Notes: generated by a model from the letters alone, not told the origin. DNA of 36,591 nucleotides from CAYGWX01 sp964353855 [NCBI: uncultured bacterium] (GCA_964353855.1 CAYGWX010000016.1:1-36591), one strand, 5' to 3'. Shown: positions 7,226 through 15,722, counted from the stretch's first letter. A program made the numbers and translations.

Positions 7226-9319
7226 ATGCGTAAAGCGTTTTTGGTGTTCGCGGTCGCGGCCTTAAGCCTGACCTTCTGGGGCGTCCTTCAAGCCCAGACC
7301 ACCTCCAACCTGCTGGCCGGGGACGGCCTCATCCGGGTCCGCTCGGCCAAGCCCCTGTCGGGGTTCCCGTTCCAGTTTCGGACCTTCGGGACCTACCGCG
7401 GGTACGATCTGAAGCAAGACTCCACCGGAACGGTGAAGGATAAGGTAACCCAGGTGTGGGGCTATCAGTTCATCGCCTTCGCCCCGATGAAGCACGTCGA
7501 GCTGGACATCACCATGCGGCAGGATAACGCCAAAGTGAAATGGGCGAACCCCCAGGGCCGGGACGAAAGCTACGGGCTCCTGGGAGACGGACTGGTGGGC
7601 TTGAAGCTCCATGTCCCGTTGAAAACCCCTGCTCTGGACATCGCCGTCGAGCCCTTCGCCTCGATTCCCACCGCCTCGGATACCGATACGGTGAAGCTTC
7701 GGGACTGGTATTCGCAAAGCGGGGGGGTGGACTTCGGCGGGATGTTCCTGATGGATGTGAACCTCCCCAAGGCGACCTTCTACCTGAACGGCGGCTATGT
7801 CAAACACGCCCATCAGGAACCGCAGGTGCTCGGCGCCGGGGGGCTGGAGTTTTCCCCGTCCCCTTATTTCTCCGGCTTCCTGGAAGGCAGCGTCGCCTAT
7901 CGCCTGAACCAGAACAAGGCCATAGCGATTCCCGATTGGCAGATCCCCTATTATGGCGGGGAACAATATACCGTCGCCCGGATCACCCCCGGGGTGAAAG
8001 TGAATGCCGGCAACATCATGTCCCTGGACCTGGCCGCGGACATCGGGGTCACCACCTTCGGGCCGAAATGGCAGATGAACATCGGGCTCTCTGCGCCCTC
8101 GGCCCTCAAGGTCCGCACCCGCAAAGAGGCCCTGAAACGCGGGGTCATCGCCGGGCGGATCACGGAGGAGAAGACCGGCAAGCCCCTGGACGCCCTGATC
8201 ACCTTCCCGGGAAGCGCCCTGGCCAGCTTACGGCCGGACAAGCTGACCGGGAACTATTCCGTCGGGACCCTCCCCGGAGATTACACCGTGAAGGTCGTCG
8301 CGGACGGGTATCTGCCCCAGGAGAAGCGGGTCACCCTGATCAACAAGGGCCAGGAGTCGCTCAACTTCGCCCTGGCCAAGAAGGCCCCGCCGCTGGGCAC
8401 CCTGGTGGGCAGGATCTTCGACGCCCTCACCGACAAGGCCCTGCTGGCCTCGTTCGACCTTCCGGGCGTCGAGGGCGGGAAGATCTCGAGCGATTTGAAC
8501 ACCGGGAACTTCACCGTCAAACTGGCTCCCGGGACGTATTCCAGCGCGGTGATCCCGGCCCTGGCGAATTACCTGCCGGAGAAGCTGTCCTTCGATATCA
8601 AGTCCGAGGCCATCTCCAATGTGGCCGTCTCGATGGTCAGGAAGGGCGAGAAGATCTCGCTACCGGGGGTGAAACTGCTCGGGACCCAGGCCACCCTGGC
8701 TCCGGAAAGCTATCCCGTCCTGGAGAAGATCGGCAAGATCCTGACCGACCGCAAAGGCCTGCGGCTCGTGATCGGGGGCCACGTGGATACCCGCGGCTCG
8801 CTGAAGCGGCAACTGGCGCTCTCCCAGAGCATGGCCAACTCCGTCCGGAATTACCTCGTGCAGCAGCTGAACGTCGCCGGGGACCGGCTGTTCGTGAACG
8901 CCTACGGCGGGTCCATGCCCGTCACCACCAACCGAACCGCCGCTGGACGGCTTCAGAACCGGCGCGTGGAGATGATGATCCTGGGCGAGGGGGACAAGGT
9001 TCCCGAGGTCGCGATCGCCACGCTGACCCCGACCCCGACGCCGACACCGACCCCGACGCCGACCCCCACACCGACGCCGACGCCGACACCGACCCCGACC
9101 CCGACCCCCACACCGACGCCCACGCCCACACCGACGCCCGGGCCTTCTGCGGACGCCCAGTCGGCTTACCGCGCCGGGGTGGAGGCCTACTTCAACGACC
9201 AGTACGACAAGGCGATCGCCAATTTCGAAAGGTGCCTGAAGCTGGATCCCTCGAACTCCAAGGCGCGGGACTACGTCGCCAAGGCGCGGGCCAAAAAAGC
9301 CAAGGTCGGAGGCAAGTAA
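7226..9319 (+). CDS. Mosaic OmpA-family outer-membrane protein with carboxypeptidase-regulatory-like domains, Thr-Pro linker and TPR
   Basis: A 697-aa exported protein; AAAGGAGG precedes the ATG. Domain order: signal peptide (1-24, ending VLQAQ); a beta-rich region of about 25-295 that resembles an outer-membrane barrel; two carboxypeptidase-regulatory-like folds (about 305-382 'GVIAGRITEEKTGKPLDALI', and about 390-470 'GTLVGRIFDALTDKALLASF'); an OmpA C-terminal peptidoglycan-binding domain (about 491-588, with 'IGGHVDTRGS' and 'NRRVEMM'); a linker of 19 Thr-Pro pairs (601-638); and a C-terminal TPR-like unit (about 643-688, 'YFNDQYDKAIANFERCLKLDPSN'). OmpA domains bind peptidoglycan, so it probably ties the outer membrane to the wall. 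The TPR after the linker would be free to dock a partner in the periplasm. The arrangement is uncommon but each piece is clear. Confidence 0.8.
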   Translation: MRKAFLVFAVAALSLTFWGVLQAQTTSNLLAGDGLIRVRSAKPLSGFPFQFRTFGTYRGYDLKQDSTGTVKDKVTQVWGYQFIAFAPMKHVELDITMRQDNAKVKWANPQGRDESYGLLGDGLVGLKLHVPLKTPALDIAVEPFASIPTASDTDTVKLRDWYSQSGGVDFGGMFLMDVNLPKATFYLNGGYVKHAHQEPQVLGAGGLEFSPSPYFSGFLEGSVAYRLNQNKAIAIPDWQIPYYGGEQYTVARITPGVKVNAGNIMSLDLAADIGVTTFGPKWQMNIGLSAPSALKVRTRKEALKRGVIAGRITEEKTGKPLDALITFPGSALASLRPDKLTGNYSVGTLPGDYTVKVVADGYLPQEKRVTLINKGQESLNFALAKKAPPLGTLVGRIFDALTDKALLASFDLPGVEGGKISSDLNTGNFTVKLAPGTYSSAVIPALANYLPEKLSFDIKSEAISNVAVSMVRKGEKISLPGVKLLGTQATLAPESYPVLEKIGKILTDRKGLRLVIGGHVDTRGSLKRQLALSQSMANSVRNYLVQQLNVAGDRLFVNAYGGSMPVTTNRTAAGRLQNRRVEMMILGEGDKVPEVAIATLTPTPTPTPTPTPTPTPTPTPTPTPTPTPTPTPTPTPTPGPSADAQSAYRAGVEAYFNDQYDKAIANFERCLKLDPSNSKARDYVAKARAKKAKVGGK
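9026..9139 (+). repeat. Hexanucleotide Thr-Pro coding repeat
   Basis: ACNCCN repeated 19 times in frame, with varied third bases. It encodes the (Thr-Pro)19 linker of the OmpA-family protein. Such extended linkers usually span the wall or keep domains apart. Confidence 0.9.
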
Positions 9320-9372
9320 CCGAATCGAAAAGACATCGACCCAGAAAGTGAAAAAAATCAAGGCGCTTTAGG

Positions 9373-9867
9373 GTGAAGGCGACCTCATTCTTAATCGGCC
9401 TGCTCCTTGTGGCGGGCCAGGCCCTCTGGGCCCAGCCCCCTCCGGATTCGGGGAGGTTCACTGTGCCGGGCAAGGAGGAGTATTTCCTCGATCCCGCCAC
9501 CCAGAAGCTCTCCATCGAGGTCCATCTCTGGGGCGAAGTGACCAAGCCCGGGGTCTACCGCGTGCCCCTCGGGACGAACGTGCTGGAGCTCGTCTCCCTG
9601 GCCGGGGGCCCGACCGAGTACTCCAACCTGAGCAAGGTCAAGCTGACCCGCCGGGCCTCGGGCGGGAACGCCTCCATCGTGGAAACCGTGGACCTGGCCC
9701 GGTACACCGACGCCAAGGGCAAGCCCCTGATACCCATGCTGGCTCCCGGGGACCTGATCACGGTGCCTAGGAACTTCCGCCATGCCTGGGAGAGATCCAT
9801 CAAGCTCGTGGGGGACATCGTCATCGTCGCGAACCTCATTTTTCTGATCTCCCAGATCAAAAAATAG
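9373..9867 (+). CDS. Small exported SLBB-domain protein (polysaccharide export related)
   Basis: A 164-aa protein starting at GTG. The signal peptide (about 1-20, ending ALWAQ) is followed by an SLBB domain (about 45-135: 'IEVHLWGEVTKPGVYRVPLG', 'NVLELVSLAGGPTEYSN', 'MLAPGDLITVPR'). A hydrophobic helix closes the protein (about 145-160, LVGDIVIVANLIFLI). Wza-type export lipoproteins have a poly-export domain before SLBB; this one has only SLBB and a C-terminal membrane anchor, so it may be an accessory of the export channel. It lies 53 nt after the OmpA-family gene and upstream of nucleotide-sugar and Wzc-like genes, which supports a surface-polysaccharide role. Confidence 0.75.
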   Translation: MKATSFLIGLLLVAGQALWAQPPPDSGRFTVPGKEEYFLDPATQKLSIEVHLWGEVTKPGVYRVPLGTNVLELVSLAGGPTEYSNLSKVKLTRRASGGNASIVETVDLARYTDAKGKPLIPMLAPGDLITVPRNFRHAWERSIKLVGDIVIVANLIFLISQIKK

Positions 9868-9915
9868 CGGACTAGAAGGAATCCACTAAACACCCTATCG
9901 GGCATGTCGAATTAA

Positions 9916-9983
9916 GAGGGAAAGGTTTTTCGCCTGAATCGGACAAGGCGGGTACGGCCTTGCGGGCGGAAAACCTTTCCCTC
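9916..9983 (+). other. Long nested hairpin in front of the WbpI-like gene
   Basis: GAGGGAAAGGTTTT (9916-9929) pairs perfectly with AAAACCTTTCCCTC (9970-9983). The stem extends inward by T-G and CGCC/GGCG to 19 pairs. Inside, CAAGGC (9944-9949) pairs with GCCTTG (9957-9962). The structure ends 11 nt before the ATG at 9995, and no Shine-Dalgarno is visible in that gap. It could be a translational control element, an attenuator or a small palindromic repeat. Confidence 0.6.
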
Positions 9984-9994
9984 ACCTCGTTATT

Positions 9995-11059
9995 ATGAAA
10001 AGGAAGATAGTTCTCACAATCGTCGGAGCCAGGCCGCAGTTCATCAAGGCGGCGGCGCTCTCCCCGGCCCTGCGGAAGCGGTTCCGGGAGGTGCTGCTGC
10101 ACACCGGGCAGCATTACGACTACGAGATGTCCCAGGCCTTCTTCGGGGAACTCGCTATCCCCAAGCCGGACATCAACCTGAGGGTCGGGTCCGGGACCCA
10201 CGCCGAGCAGACGGGACTAATGATGGTCGGGATCGAACAAGCGGCCTGGAAGGTCAAGCCGGACCTCGTCCTGGTCTACGGAGACACGAATTCCACCCTG
10301 GCCGGAGCCCTGGTGGCATCCAAATTGCATATTCCTTTAGGGCATGTGGAGGCCGGCCTGCGGAGTTTCAACCCGGCAATGCCCGAGGAAACGAACCGCC
10401 TGGTCGCGGACCGGCTGTCCGACCTTCTCTTCTGCCCGACCGAGACCGCCCGGAGGAACCTTTCGCGGGAGGGTCTCCGGAAGGGAGTTTTTTTGACCGG
10501 GGATGTGATGTATGATTTGCTCCTGTCCTCCCTGCCCAAAGCCCGGAAGATCGGTTTGAAAAAATGGGGCGTCGCACCGCGGGGATATTTCCTGGCCACG
10601 GTGCACCGGGCGGGAAATGCGGACGACCCCGGACGGCTGGCGAGCCTCCTCACGGGATTCGGCCGGCTCCCGGACCCGGTGGTCTTCCCGGCGCATCCGC
10701 GGACCCGGAAGGCCCTGGGCCGCCTGCCGAAGTCAAGGATGGCGGACAATGTCCGGCTCATCCCACCGGTGGGTTATCTCGAGATGCTCGCCCTGGAAGC
10801 CGGCGCCCGGGCCGTCCTCACGGACTCCGGCGGGGTGCAGAAGGAGGCCTACTGGCTGGGCGTCCCCTGCGTCACCCTCCGGGATGAGACGGAGTGGACC
10901 GAGACCCTGGCTGGGGGCTGGAACGTTCTGGCCGGGGCCGATCCCCGGAAGATCGAACGGGGAGCCTGCCGCCCGCGCCCCAGAGGGGCTATGCGGAAAG
11001 CCTTCGGGGACGGGAGCGCCGCCAGTAAGATCACTGAAAAAATAGCAGGATACGTTTGA
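9995..11059 (+). CDS. UDP-N-acetylglucosamine 2-epimerase family protein, WbpI-like
   Basis: A 354-aa non-hydrolysing epimerase with the GT-B fold. Marks: 'VGARPQFIKAAAL' (about 9-21), 'YGDTNSTLAGALVASKL', 'HVEAGLRSFNPAMPEETNR', 'TVHRAGNADD' (His204) and 'LTDSGGVQKEAYWLGVPCVTLRDETEW'. The forms 'GDTNSTLAG', 'RSFN..MPEE' and 'HRA.N.DD' are those I associate with WbpI-type enzymes that act on UDP-GlcNAc(3NAc)A, as opposed to the 'GDTTTT..HRREN' of WecB/MnaA. The second copy at 17689 has the latter. The C-terminal end (RKIERGACRPRPRGAMRKAF) is divergent. It starts 11 nt after a strong hairpin and lacks a visible ribosome-binding site. Confidence 0.82.
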   Translation: MKRKIVLTIVGARPQFIKAAALSPALRKRFREVLLHTGQHYDYEMSQAFFGELAIPKPDINLRVGSGTHAEQTGLMMVGIEQAAWKVKPDLVLVYGDTNSTLAGALVASKLHIPLGHVEAGLRSFNPAMPEETNRLVADRLSDLLFCPTETARRNLSREGLRKGVFLTGDVMYDLLLSSLPKARKIGLKKWGVAPRGYFLATVHRAGNADDPGRLASLLTGFGRLPDPVVFPAHPRTRKALGRLPKSRMADNVRLIPPVGYLEMLALEAGARAVLTDSGGVQKEAYWLGVPCVTLRDETEWTETLAGGWNVLAGADPRKIERGACRPRPRGAMRKAFGDGSAASKITEKIAGYV

Positions 11060-11095
11060 ATCGGGCAGTGCATTCATTTCCCAAGTTGGCATTTC

Positions 11096-11150
11096 ATGGT
11101 TGAACCGGCGCTCCTTGTCACCAATGTTGTATAACATGGTTGGACCAGCG
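11096..11150 (+). repeat. Pair of 15-bp direct repeats upstream of the Wzc-like gene
   Basis: ATGGTTGAACCGGCG (11096-11110) and ATGGTTGGACCAGCG (11136-11150) differ at two positions and lie 40 bp apart, about four helical turns. Between them is ATGTTGTATAACAT, with the -10-like TATAAC at 11130-11135. Same-face spacing in front of a large regulated operon suggests operator half-sites. No regulator is identified. Confidence 0.4.
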
Positions 11151-11215
11151 GATTGATTAAACAGGAGATTTAAAAAAGATGCATCGCAATGATTCGACCC
11201 AGCAAGGAGGCCCTC

Positions 11216-13417
11216 ATGGATGAACGGCAGGAACAGGAGATAAGACCCCTGGAGATCCTCGCCGTCCTCCAGCGGCGGCGGCTGCTCATCCTGGTCTGCC
11301 TGGCCGGGGTGCTCCTGCCAGTCTTCCTTTACAACCAGGTCGCCCCGCGGATCTACCAGGCCCAGACCACGATCATCTTCCAGGAGCAGCGGGAGGCCAT
11401 CCCGACCTTCGACTTCTCCGAGGCCTTCACCCGCCAGAGCTACCTGGTGAACCAGATCGAGGAGATCAAGAGCCGCACCCTTTCCGAGGAGGTGGTCGAC
11501 CTCCTGCCCGGGGAGATCCGGGCCGTCCTCCTTCCCCGGGCCAACGGCCTGACTGAGGAGGCCCGGCTGGAGGCCCTGACCAAGGCCGTCCGGGGGAGCA
11601 TCGCGGCCCAGCCGGTGCGCAACTCCGACGTCATCGTGATCAAGGTCCAGGCCACCAAGCCCAAGGCGGCGGCCGGGGTGGCCAACGCCGTGGCCGAGGT
11701 GGTCAAGCGCCGCAACGTGGCGGTCAAGCGGGAGAAGGCCTCCTCCACCCGGAAGTTCATCGAGGAGCAGCTCCCCAAAGTGGAAGGGGCGCTGCGCAAG
11801 GACGAGGAGGCCCTGAGCGCGTTCAAGGCCCACAACCAGGTCGTCTCCCTGTCGGACGAGGCCAAAGAGCTGCTCGTCAGGACGACTTCGGTGGCCACCG
11901 AGCACGCCAAAGCCCAGGCCGAGCGGCGGGCCGCGGAGCAGCGCCTGGCCTCGGTCCGGGAGCAGATGAAGACCCAGCGGGCCAGCGTGGTGCCTTCGAT
12001 CACGCGCACGACCTCGGCCTGGGCGGACACCCTGCGCAAGAAGCTCGTGTCCCTGGAGGTGGAGTACACCAACCTTCTGGTCAAGGGGTACGGGACCGAT
12101 CATCCCCAGATGAAGAAGCTCACCCGGGAGATCGCCCAGACCAAGGGCCAGCTGGCCGGCGAGGTCCTGCGGGTGGCCGATGGGGAGTCCCTGGGGGACC
12201 CGATGTCCCGACTGGCCGACCTCTCCAAGGAGTCCCTGGGCCTGGAGATCGACATCCAGACCGACTCCACCCGGGAGGCGAGCCTGCGGACCGTCCTGGA
12301 TTCCTACGACCGCCAGATGGAGCGCCTGCCCAACAAGGAGCTCCTGCTCCTCCGCCTGACCCGCTCCCAGCAGGTGAATGACAACATCTACCGGCTGCTC
12401 CTGGAGCGGTTCGAGGAGGCGCGCATCACCGAGGCCGGGCAGATCGGGAACGTCCGGGTGATCGACACCGCCAAGGAGCCCCGCAGCCCGATCAAGCCGC
12501 GGAGGTTCCAGAACCTCCTGCTCGCGCTCATCGTCGGCCTGACCCTGGGCGGGGGCCTGGCCTTCTTCACGGAGTCCCTGGACCGCTCGATCAAGAACCC
12601 GGAGGAGGCCGAGGCCCTTCTGGGCCTTCCCGTGATCGGGCTGATCCCCTCGATCGGGGAGCTGAATGGCCAAGCCAAGGGGAGCCGCGACGAGATCGAA
12701 CGCATCTCCTCCCGGCTGGTGACCCATTTCGTGCCCCGCTCTCCGGTGGCCGAGGCCTACCGCACGGTGCGCACGAACCTCTCCTTCTCCCGGCCGGACA
12801 ACCCCCCCCGCACCATTCTGGTGACCAGCGCGGTCCCGCAGGAGGGGAAGACCACGACCACGGCCAACCTGGCCATCACCCTGGCCCAGATGGGGGGGAA
12901 GACCCTGATCGTGGACTCCGACCTCCGCCGGCCCGCCATCCGAAAGGTCTTCAACCTGGAGAGCAAGGAGGGGCTCACCGACTACCTGATCGGCAAGGGC
13001 GCTCTGGACGCCCTGATTCGGACCACGGACATCCCCAACCTCTATATCCTGCCCGCCGGCCAGATCCCGCCCAACCCTTCCGAGGTCCTCGGCTCCCAGC
13101 GCATGAAGGAGCTGGTCGCGGAGCTCTCCCGGCGTTTCGAGATGGTCTTCTTCGACAGCCCCCCGGTGGTCGCGGTCACGGACGCGGCGGTCCTTTCCCG
13201 GAACACCGACGGGGTGGTGCTCGTGGTGCAGTCCGGGGCCACGGACCGCGAGGCGGTGGCCCGGGCCAAGACCCTCCTGGGCAACGTCCAGGCGAACCTC
13301 CTGGGGCTGGTCCTGAACAACATCCGGATCGAGAGCACCTACGGCTCCTACCACTACCGGTATTATTACCACTACTACGACAGCGAGGACGGCAAAAAGC
13401 GCAAGGGCCGCCATTAG
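11216..13417 (+). CDS. Wzc-like polysaccharide co-polymerase / bacterial tyrosine kinase
   Basis: A 733-aa inner-membrane protein controlling polymer length and export. The ATG at 11216 is preceded by AGGAGG (11205-11210); an ATG at 11189 is in frame but has no such site. Order: a Wzz domain with the first membrane helix at about 22-38 (LLILVCLAGVLLPVFLY), a long periplasmic coiled-coil region, a second helix at about 435-452 (LLLALIVGLTLGGGLAFF), then the cytoplasmic BY-kinase. Walker A is 'SAVPQEGKTTTTANLA' (Lys545), Walker A' is 'LIVDSDLRRP' (Asp567, Asp569) and Walker B is 'MVFFDSPPVV'. The tail 'TYGSYHYRYYYHYYDSEDG' is the tyrosine cluster that such kinases autophosphorylate. The two halves are fused, as in Proteobacteria. 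The gene sits between the two enzymes that make the uronic sugar. Confidence 0.92.
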   Translation: MDERQEQEIRPLEILAVLQRRRLLILVCLAGVLLPVFLYNQVAPRIYQAQTTIIFQEQREAIPTFDFSEAFTRQSYLVNQIEEIKSRTLSEEVVDLLPGEIRAVLLPRANGLTEEARLEALTKAVRGSIAAQPVRNSDVIVIKVQATKPKAAAGVANAVAEVVKRRNVAVKREKASSTRKFIEEQLPKVEGALRKDEEALSAFKAHNQVVSLSDEAKELLVRTTSVATEHAKAQAERRAAEQRLASVREQMKTQRASVVPSITRTTSAWADTLRKKLVSLEVEYTNLLVKGYGTDHPQMKKLTREIAQTKGQLAGEVLRVADGESLGDPMSRLADLSKESLGLEIDIQTDSTREASLRTVLDSYDRQMERLPNKELLLLRLTRSQQVNDNIYRLLLERFEEARITEAGQIGNVRVIDTAKEPRSPIKPRRFQNLLLALIVGLTLGGGLAFFTESLDRSIKNPEEAEALLGLPVIGLIPSIGELNGQAKGSRDEIERISSRLVTHFVPRSPVAEAYRTVRTNLSFSRPDNPPRTILVTSAVPQEGKTTTTANLAITLAQMGGKTLIVDSDLRRPAIRKVFNLESKEGLTDYLIGKGALDALIRTTDIPNLYILPAGQIPPNPSEVLGSQRMKELVAELSRRFEMVFFDSPPVVAVTDAAVLSRNTDGVVLVVQSGATDREAVARAKTLLGNVQANLLGLVLNNIRIESTYGSYHYRYYYHYYDSEDGKKRKGRH

Positions 13418-13468
13418 GACCCCAGCCCGGCCCCCGCGCTAAAGAGCGGCGCGGGGCAGGGGGTCCTT
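13416..13468 (+). terminator. GC-rich hairpin after the Wzc-like gene
   Basis: AGGACCCC (13416-13423) pairs with GGGGTCCT (13460-13467), and an inner CCCCGCGC/GCGCGGGG stem lies within. Only TT follows, so it is a weak or rho-assisted terminator, or a processing site inside the operon. Confidence 0.45.
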
Positions 13469-13535
13469 CGCGGCCGAGGCTAGGAGGCCTCCCGAATTCA
13501 ACCCTAATTTTTAACCGACAAAGGAAATCCGCGAT

Positions 13536-14888
13536 ATGGCTGTAAAGAAAACCAGGCCGGGGGCAATGGGCGCCGGAAGTTCCCTCGTCCGTAAGATCGA
13601 AGGCAAGCAGGCCGTGGTCGGGATCATCGGGATGGGCTACGTCGGCCTACCCCTGGCCCTGGCCTTCGACCGGGCGGGGTTCCGGGTGCTGGGCTTCGAC
13701 ATCGATCCGGTGAAGGTGCGGAAGCTCAACCGCGGGGAGAGCTACCTCAAGCACATCGGGACCGGGAGGGTCGCGGCTATGGCCCGGAGGGGGAAATTCC
13801 AGGCCACCGGGGACTTCAAGCGCCTGCGCGAGGCGGACGCCATCGCGATCTGCGTGCCCACGCCCCTGACCGATATGAAGGAGCCCGACCTGTCCTTCGT
13901 GGTGAGCTCCGCCGAACAGGTGGCCGCGGTCCTGCACCGGGGCCAGCTCGTGGTCCTGGAGAGCACGACCTGGCCGGGGACCACGGACGAGGTCCTGAAG
14001 CCCCTCCTGGAACGGCGCGGCCTGCTCTGCGGGCGGGACTTCTTCCTGGCCTTCTCCCCGGAGCGGGAGGATCCCGGGAACCCGGTCTACCACACCGGGA
14101 ACATCCCCAAGGTGGTGGGGGGGGTGGACCCGATGTCGACCACGCTCTGCGCTGCGCTCTACGGGCAGGTCATCGAGGACGTGGTGATCGTGTCCTCGGC
14201 CCGGGCCGCGGAGATGACCAAGCTCCTGGAGAACATCTACCGCAGCGTGAACATCGCGCTGGTCAACGAGCTCAAGCTCCTGATGCACCGCATGGGGATC
14301 GACCTGGGAGAGGTCATCCGGGCCGCGGCCACCAAGCCCTTCGGGTTCACGCCGTTCTATCCCGGGCCCGGGCTGGGCGGGCACTGCATCCCCCTGGACC
14401 CCTTCTACCTCTCCTGGAAGGCCCGGGAGTTCGACTTCTCCACCCGGTTCATCGAGCTGGCCGGCGAGATCAACACCGGCATGCCCTATTACGTGGTGGA
14501 GCGGGTCGGGGAGGCCCTGAACCGCCGGGGCAAGGCCCTCAAGGGAGCGAAGGTCCTGATCCTGGGCGTGGCCTACAAGAAGAACGTCGACGACATGCGG
14601 GAATCCCCGGCGATCACGATCATCGAACTGCTCCTCGCCAAGGGCGCCCGGGTGGCCTACCACGACCCCCATATTCCCCGGCTGCCCAAGATGAGGCGGA
14701 GCCGGCTCTCCATGGCCTCGACCCCGCTGACCGCCGGGCTCCTCAAGGGGCAGGACTGCGTGGTGATCGTGACCGACCACGACGCCCTGGACTACCAGGC
14801 GGTCGTGGACAAGGCCAGGCTGGTCGTGGACACCCGGGACGTCACCCGGGGCATCGCCCGGGGGCGCCAGAAGATCGTGCAAGCGTAA
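13536..14888 (+). CDS. UDP-N-acetyl-hexosamine 6-dehydrogenase (WbpA/WecC type)
   Basis: A 450-aa NAD-dependent nucleotide-sugar dehydrogenase that oxidises C6 of UDP-GlcNAc or UDP-ManNAc twice to the uronate. The N-terminal Rossmann motif is 'VVGIIGMGYVGLPLALAF' (about 27-44), followed by 'GFDIDPVKV'. The substrate-binding stretch 'LENIYRSVNIALVNEL' is present. The catalytic cysteine is Cys284 in 'GPGLGGHCIPLDPFYL'. The C-terminal domain has 'LILGVAYKKNVDDMRESPA'. 'GGHCIPLDPFYL' and 'YKKNVDD.RESP' fit the WbpA/TviB/WecC group better than plain UDP-glucose dehydrogenase. With the WbpB/WbpD fusion at 34591 and the WbpI-like gene at 9995, UDP-GlcNAc is the likelier substrate. The exact substrate is inferred from context. 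Confidence 0.88.
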   Translation: MAVKKTRPGAMGAGSSLVRKIEGKQAVVGIIGMGYVGLPLALAFDRAGFRVLGFDIDPVKVRKLNRGESYLKHIGTGRVAAMARRGKFQATGDFKRLREADAIAICVPTPLTDMKEPDLSFVVSSAEQVAAVLHRGQLVVLESTTWPGTTDEVLKPLLERRGLLCGRDFFLAFSPEREDPGNPVYHTGNIPKVVGGVDPMSTTLCAALYGQVIEDVVIVSSARAAEMTKLLENIYRSVNIALVNELKLLMHRMGIDLGEVIRAAATKPFGFTPFYPGPGLGGHCIPLDPFYLSWKAREFDFSTRFIELAGEINTGMPYYVVERVGEALNRRGKALKGAKVLILGVAYKKNVDDMRESPAITIIELLLAKGARVAYHDPHIPRLPKMRRSRLSMASTPLTAGLLKGQDCVVIVTDHDALDYQAVVDKARLVVDTRDVTRGIARGRQKIVQA

Positions 14889-14952
14889 CCGGGGGGAGTG
14901 AGGGCGGTCGATGCGTCCCCAAAGAGGTCTCCAGGTCGCGAGGGTGAGCGGG

Positions 14953-15459
14953 ATGGAGAAGACCCTGAACGTTCTGAACGAGCTGGAGAAGCATCAGGTC
15001 ATCGAACGCTACGCCATCGGGGGCGGCATCGCCGTCACCTTTCATGCCGAGCCGATGCTGACCTACGATCTGGATGCCTTCGTGCTCCTTCCGCAGGCCT
15101 CGGGGAAAATCATTTCGCTTTCACCGATCTACGAGGTTCTTCGGGCCAAGGGATTTCCGGCTCACCGGGAGCATGTCATGATTCACGGCCATCCGGTCCA
15201 GTTCATCCCGGCGTATAACCCCCTGGTCGAAGAGGCGGTCCGCAAGGCGCAAGCCGTCTCCTACCGAAAGGTCAGGACTCGAATCGTCAGGGCGGAGCAT
15301 CTCCTGGCGATCCTGTTTCAGACGAACCGGCCCAAGGACCGGATCAGGGTCGCCCTGTTGCTGGAGCAGGCCGAGCTCGACCGGAAGGAACTCCAGGCCC
15401 TCCTGAAACGCCACGGATTGATGAGCCGGTGGAAGGAGTTCTCAAGGGAGGATCGATGA
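14953..15459 (+). CDS. Nucleotidyltransferase-fold protein, first cassette
   Basis: A 168-aa protein (if started at ATG 14953; an in-frame ATG at 14911 would add 14 residues). It has the minimal polymerase-beta nucleotidyltransferase signature: GGG at 23-25 ('YAIGGGIAV') followed by Asp39 and Asp41 in 'LTYDLDAFV'. 'RKVRTRIVRAEHLLAILFQT' and 'PKDRIRVALLLEQAELD' match the helical second half of this group. Proteins of this kind are related to MNT/AbiEii-type toxins and small-molecule nucleotidyltransferases. Its stop overlaps the start of a small downstream gene (ATGA), so the two form a cassette. A toxin-antitoxin role is plausible but not shown. It has no evident link to polysaccharide synthesis. 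Confidence 0.7.
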   Translation: MEKTLNVLNELEKHQVIERYAIGGGIAVTFHAEPMLTYDLDAFVLLPQASGKIISLSPIYEVLRAKGFPAHREHVMIHGHPVQFIPAYNPLVEEAVRKAQAVSYRKVRTRIVRAEHLLAILFQTNRPKDRIRVALLLEQAELDRKELQALLKRHGLMSRWKEFSREDR

Positions 15460-15656
15460 GGCCTGAGCTGCCCAGGGAGATCGTCAAGCTGTTCCGCGCG
15501 AAACAGGCCCGGCGCCGGGAGCTGGTGAGGTTACCCTTCGAAGAGAAGATGCGTATCGTTTTCCAGCTTCAGCGCACGGCCGATGAGATCCGGACCATGC
15601 GGGGCAGCCGGGAGCGGAGGCGCAAGACCGGAAGCACCCCACGGCCTCAGGCGTAG
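15456..15656 (+). CDS. Small partner of the first nucleotidyltransferase cassette
   Basis: A 66-aa basic protein, MRPELPREIVKLFRAKQARR..., starting at ATG 15456 inside the ATGA overlap with the nucleotidyltransferase gene. GGGAGG (15446-15451) lies just upstream. It contains 'RRRELVRLPFEEKMRIVFQLQ', an amphipathic helix pattern (LPFEEKxxI..LQ) that I associate with small partners of such nucleotidyltransferases. Its last nine or so codons lie inside direct repeat A (15629-15722), so its C-terminus may have been replaced by whatever event made that repeat. Function unknown; possible antitoxin. Confidence 0.6.
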   Translation: MRPELPREIVKLFRAKQARRRELVRLPFEEKMRIVFQLQRTADEIRTMRGSRERRRKTGSTPRPQA

Positions 15657-15722
15657 TCTTTGAACCCTTTAATGAAATAAAAAACCATGGCCAAATACGA
15701 CGCGATGTTCGACCCCCGCAAG
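15629..15722 (+). repeat. Direct repeat A (about 94 bp)
   Basis: Matches 16815-16907 with about seven substitutions and one single-base gap. It contains the end of the small gene at 15456, a non-coding stretch with TGAACCCTTTAATGAAATAA, and a copy of the first 12 codons of the gene at 16872. It flanks the second nucleotidyltransferase cassette on the left. Confidence 0.85.

Noticed and set aside
9020-9140. The Thr-Pro hexamer repeat as a phase-variation tract.
   Set aside because: The unit is six bases, so slippage changes linker length but not frame. On/off switching is not expected.
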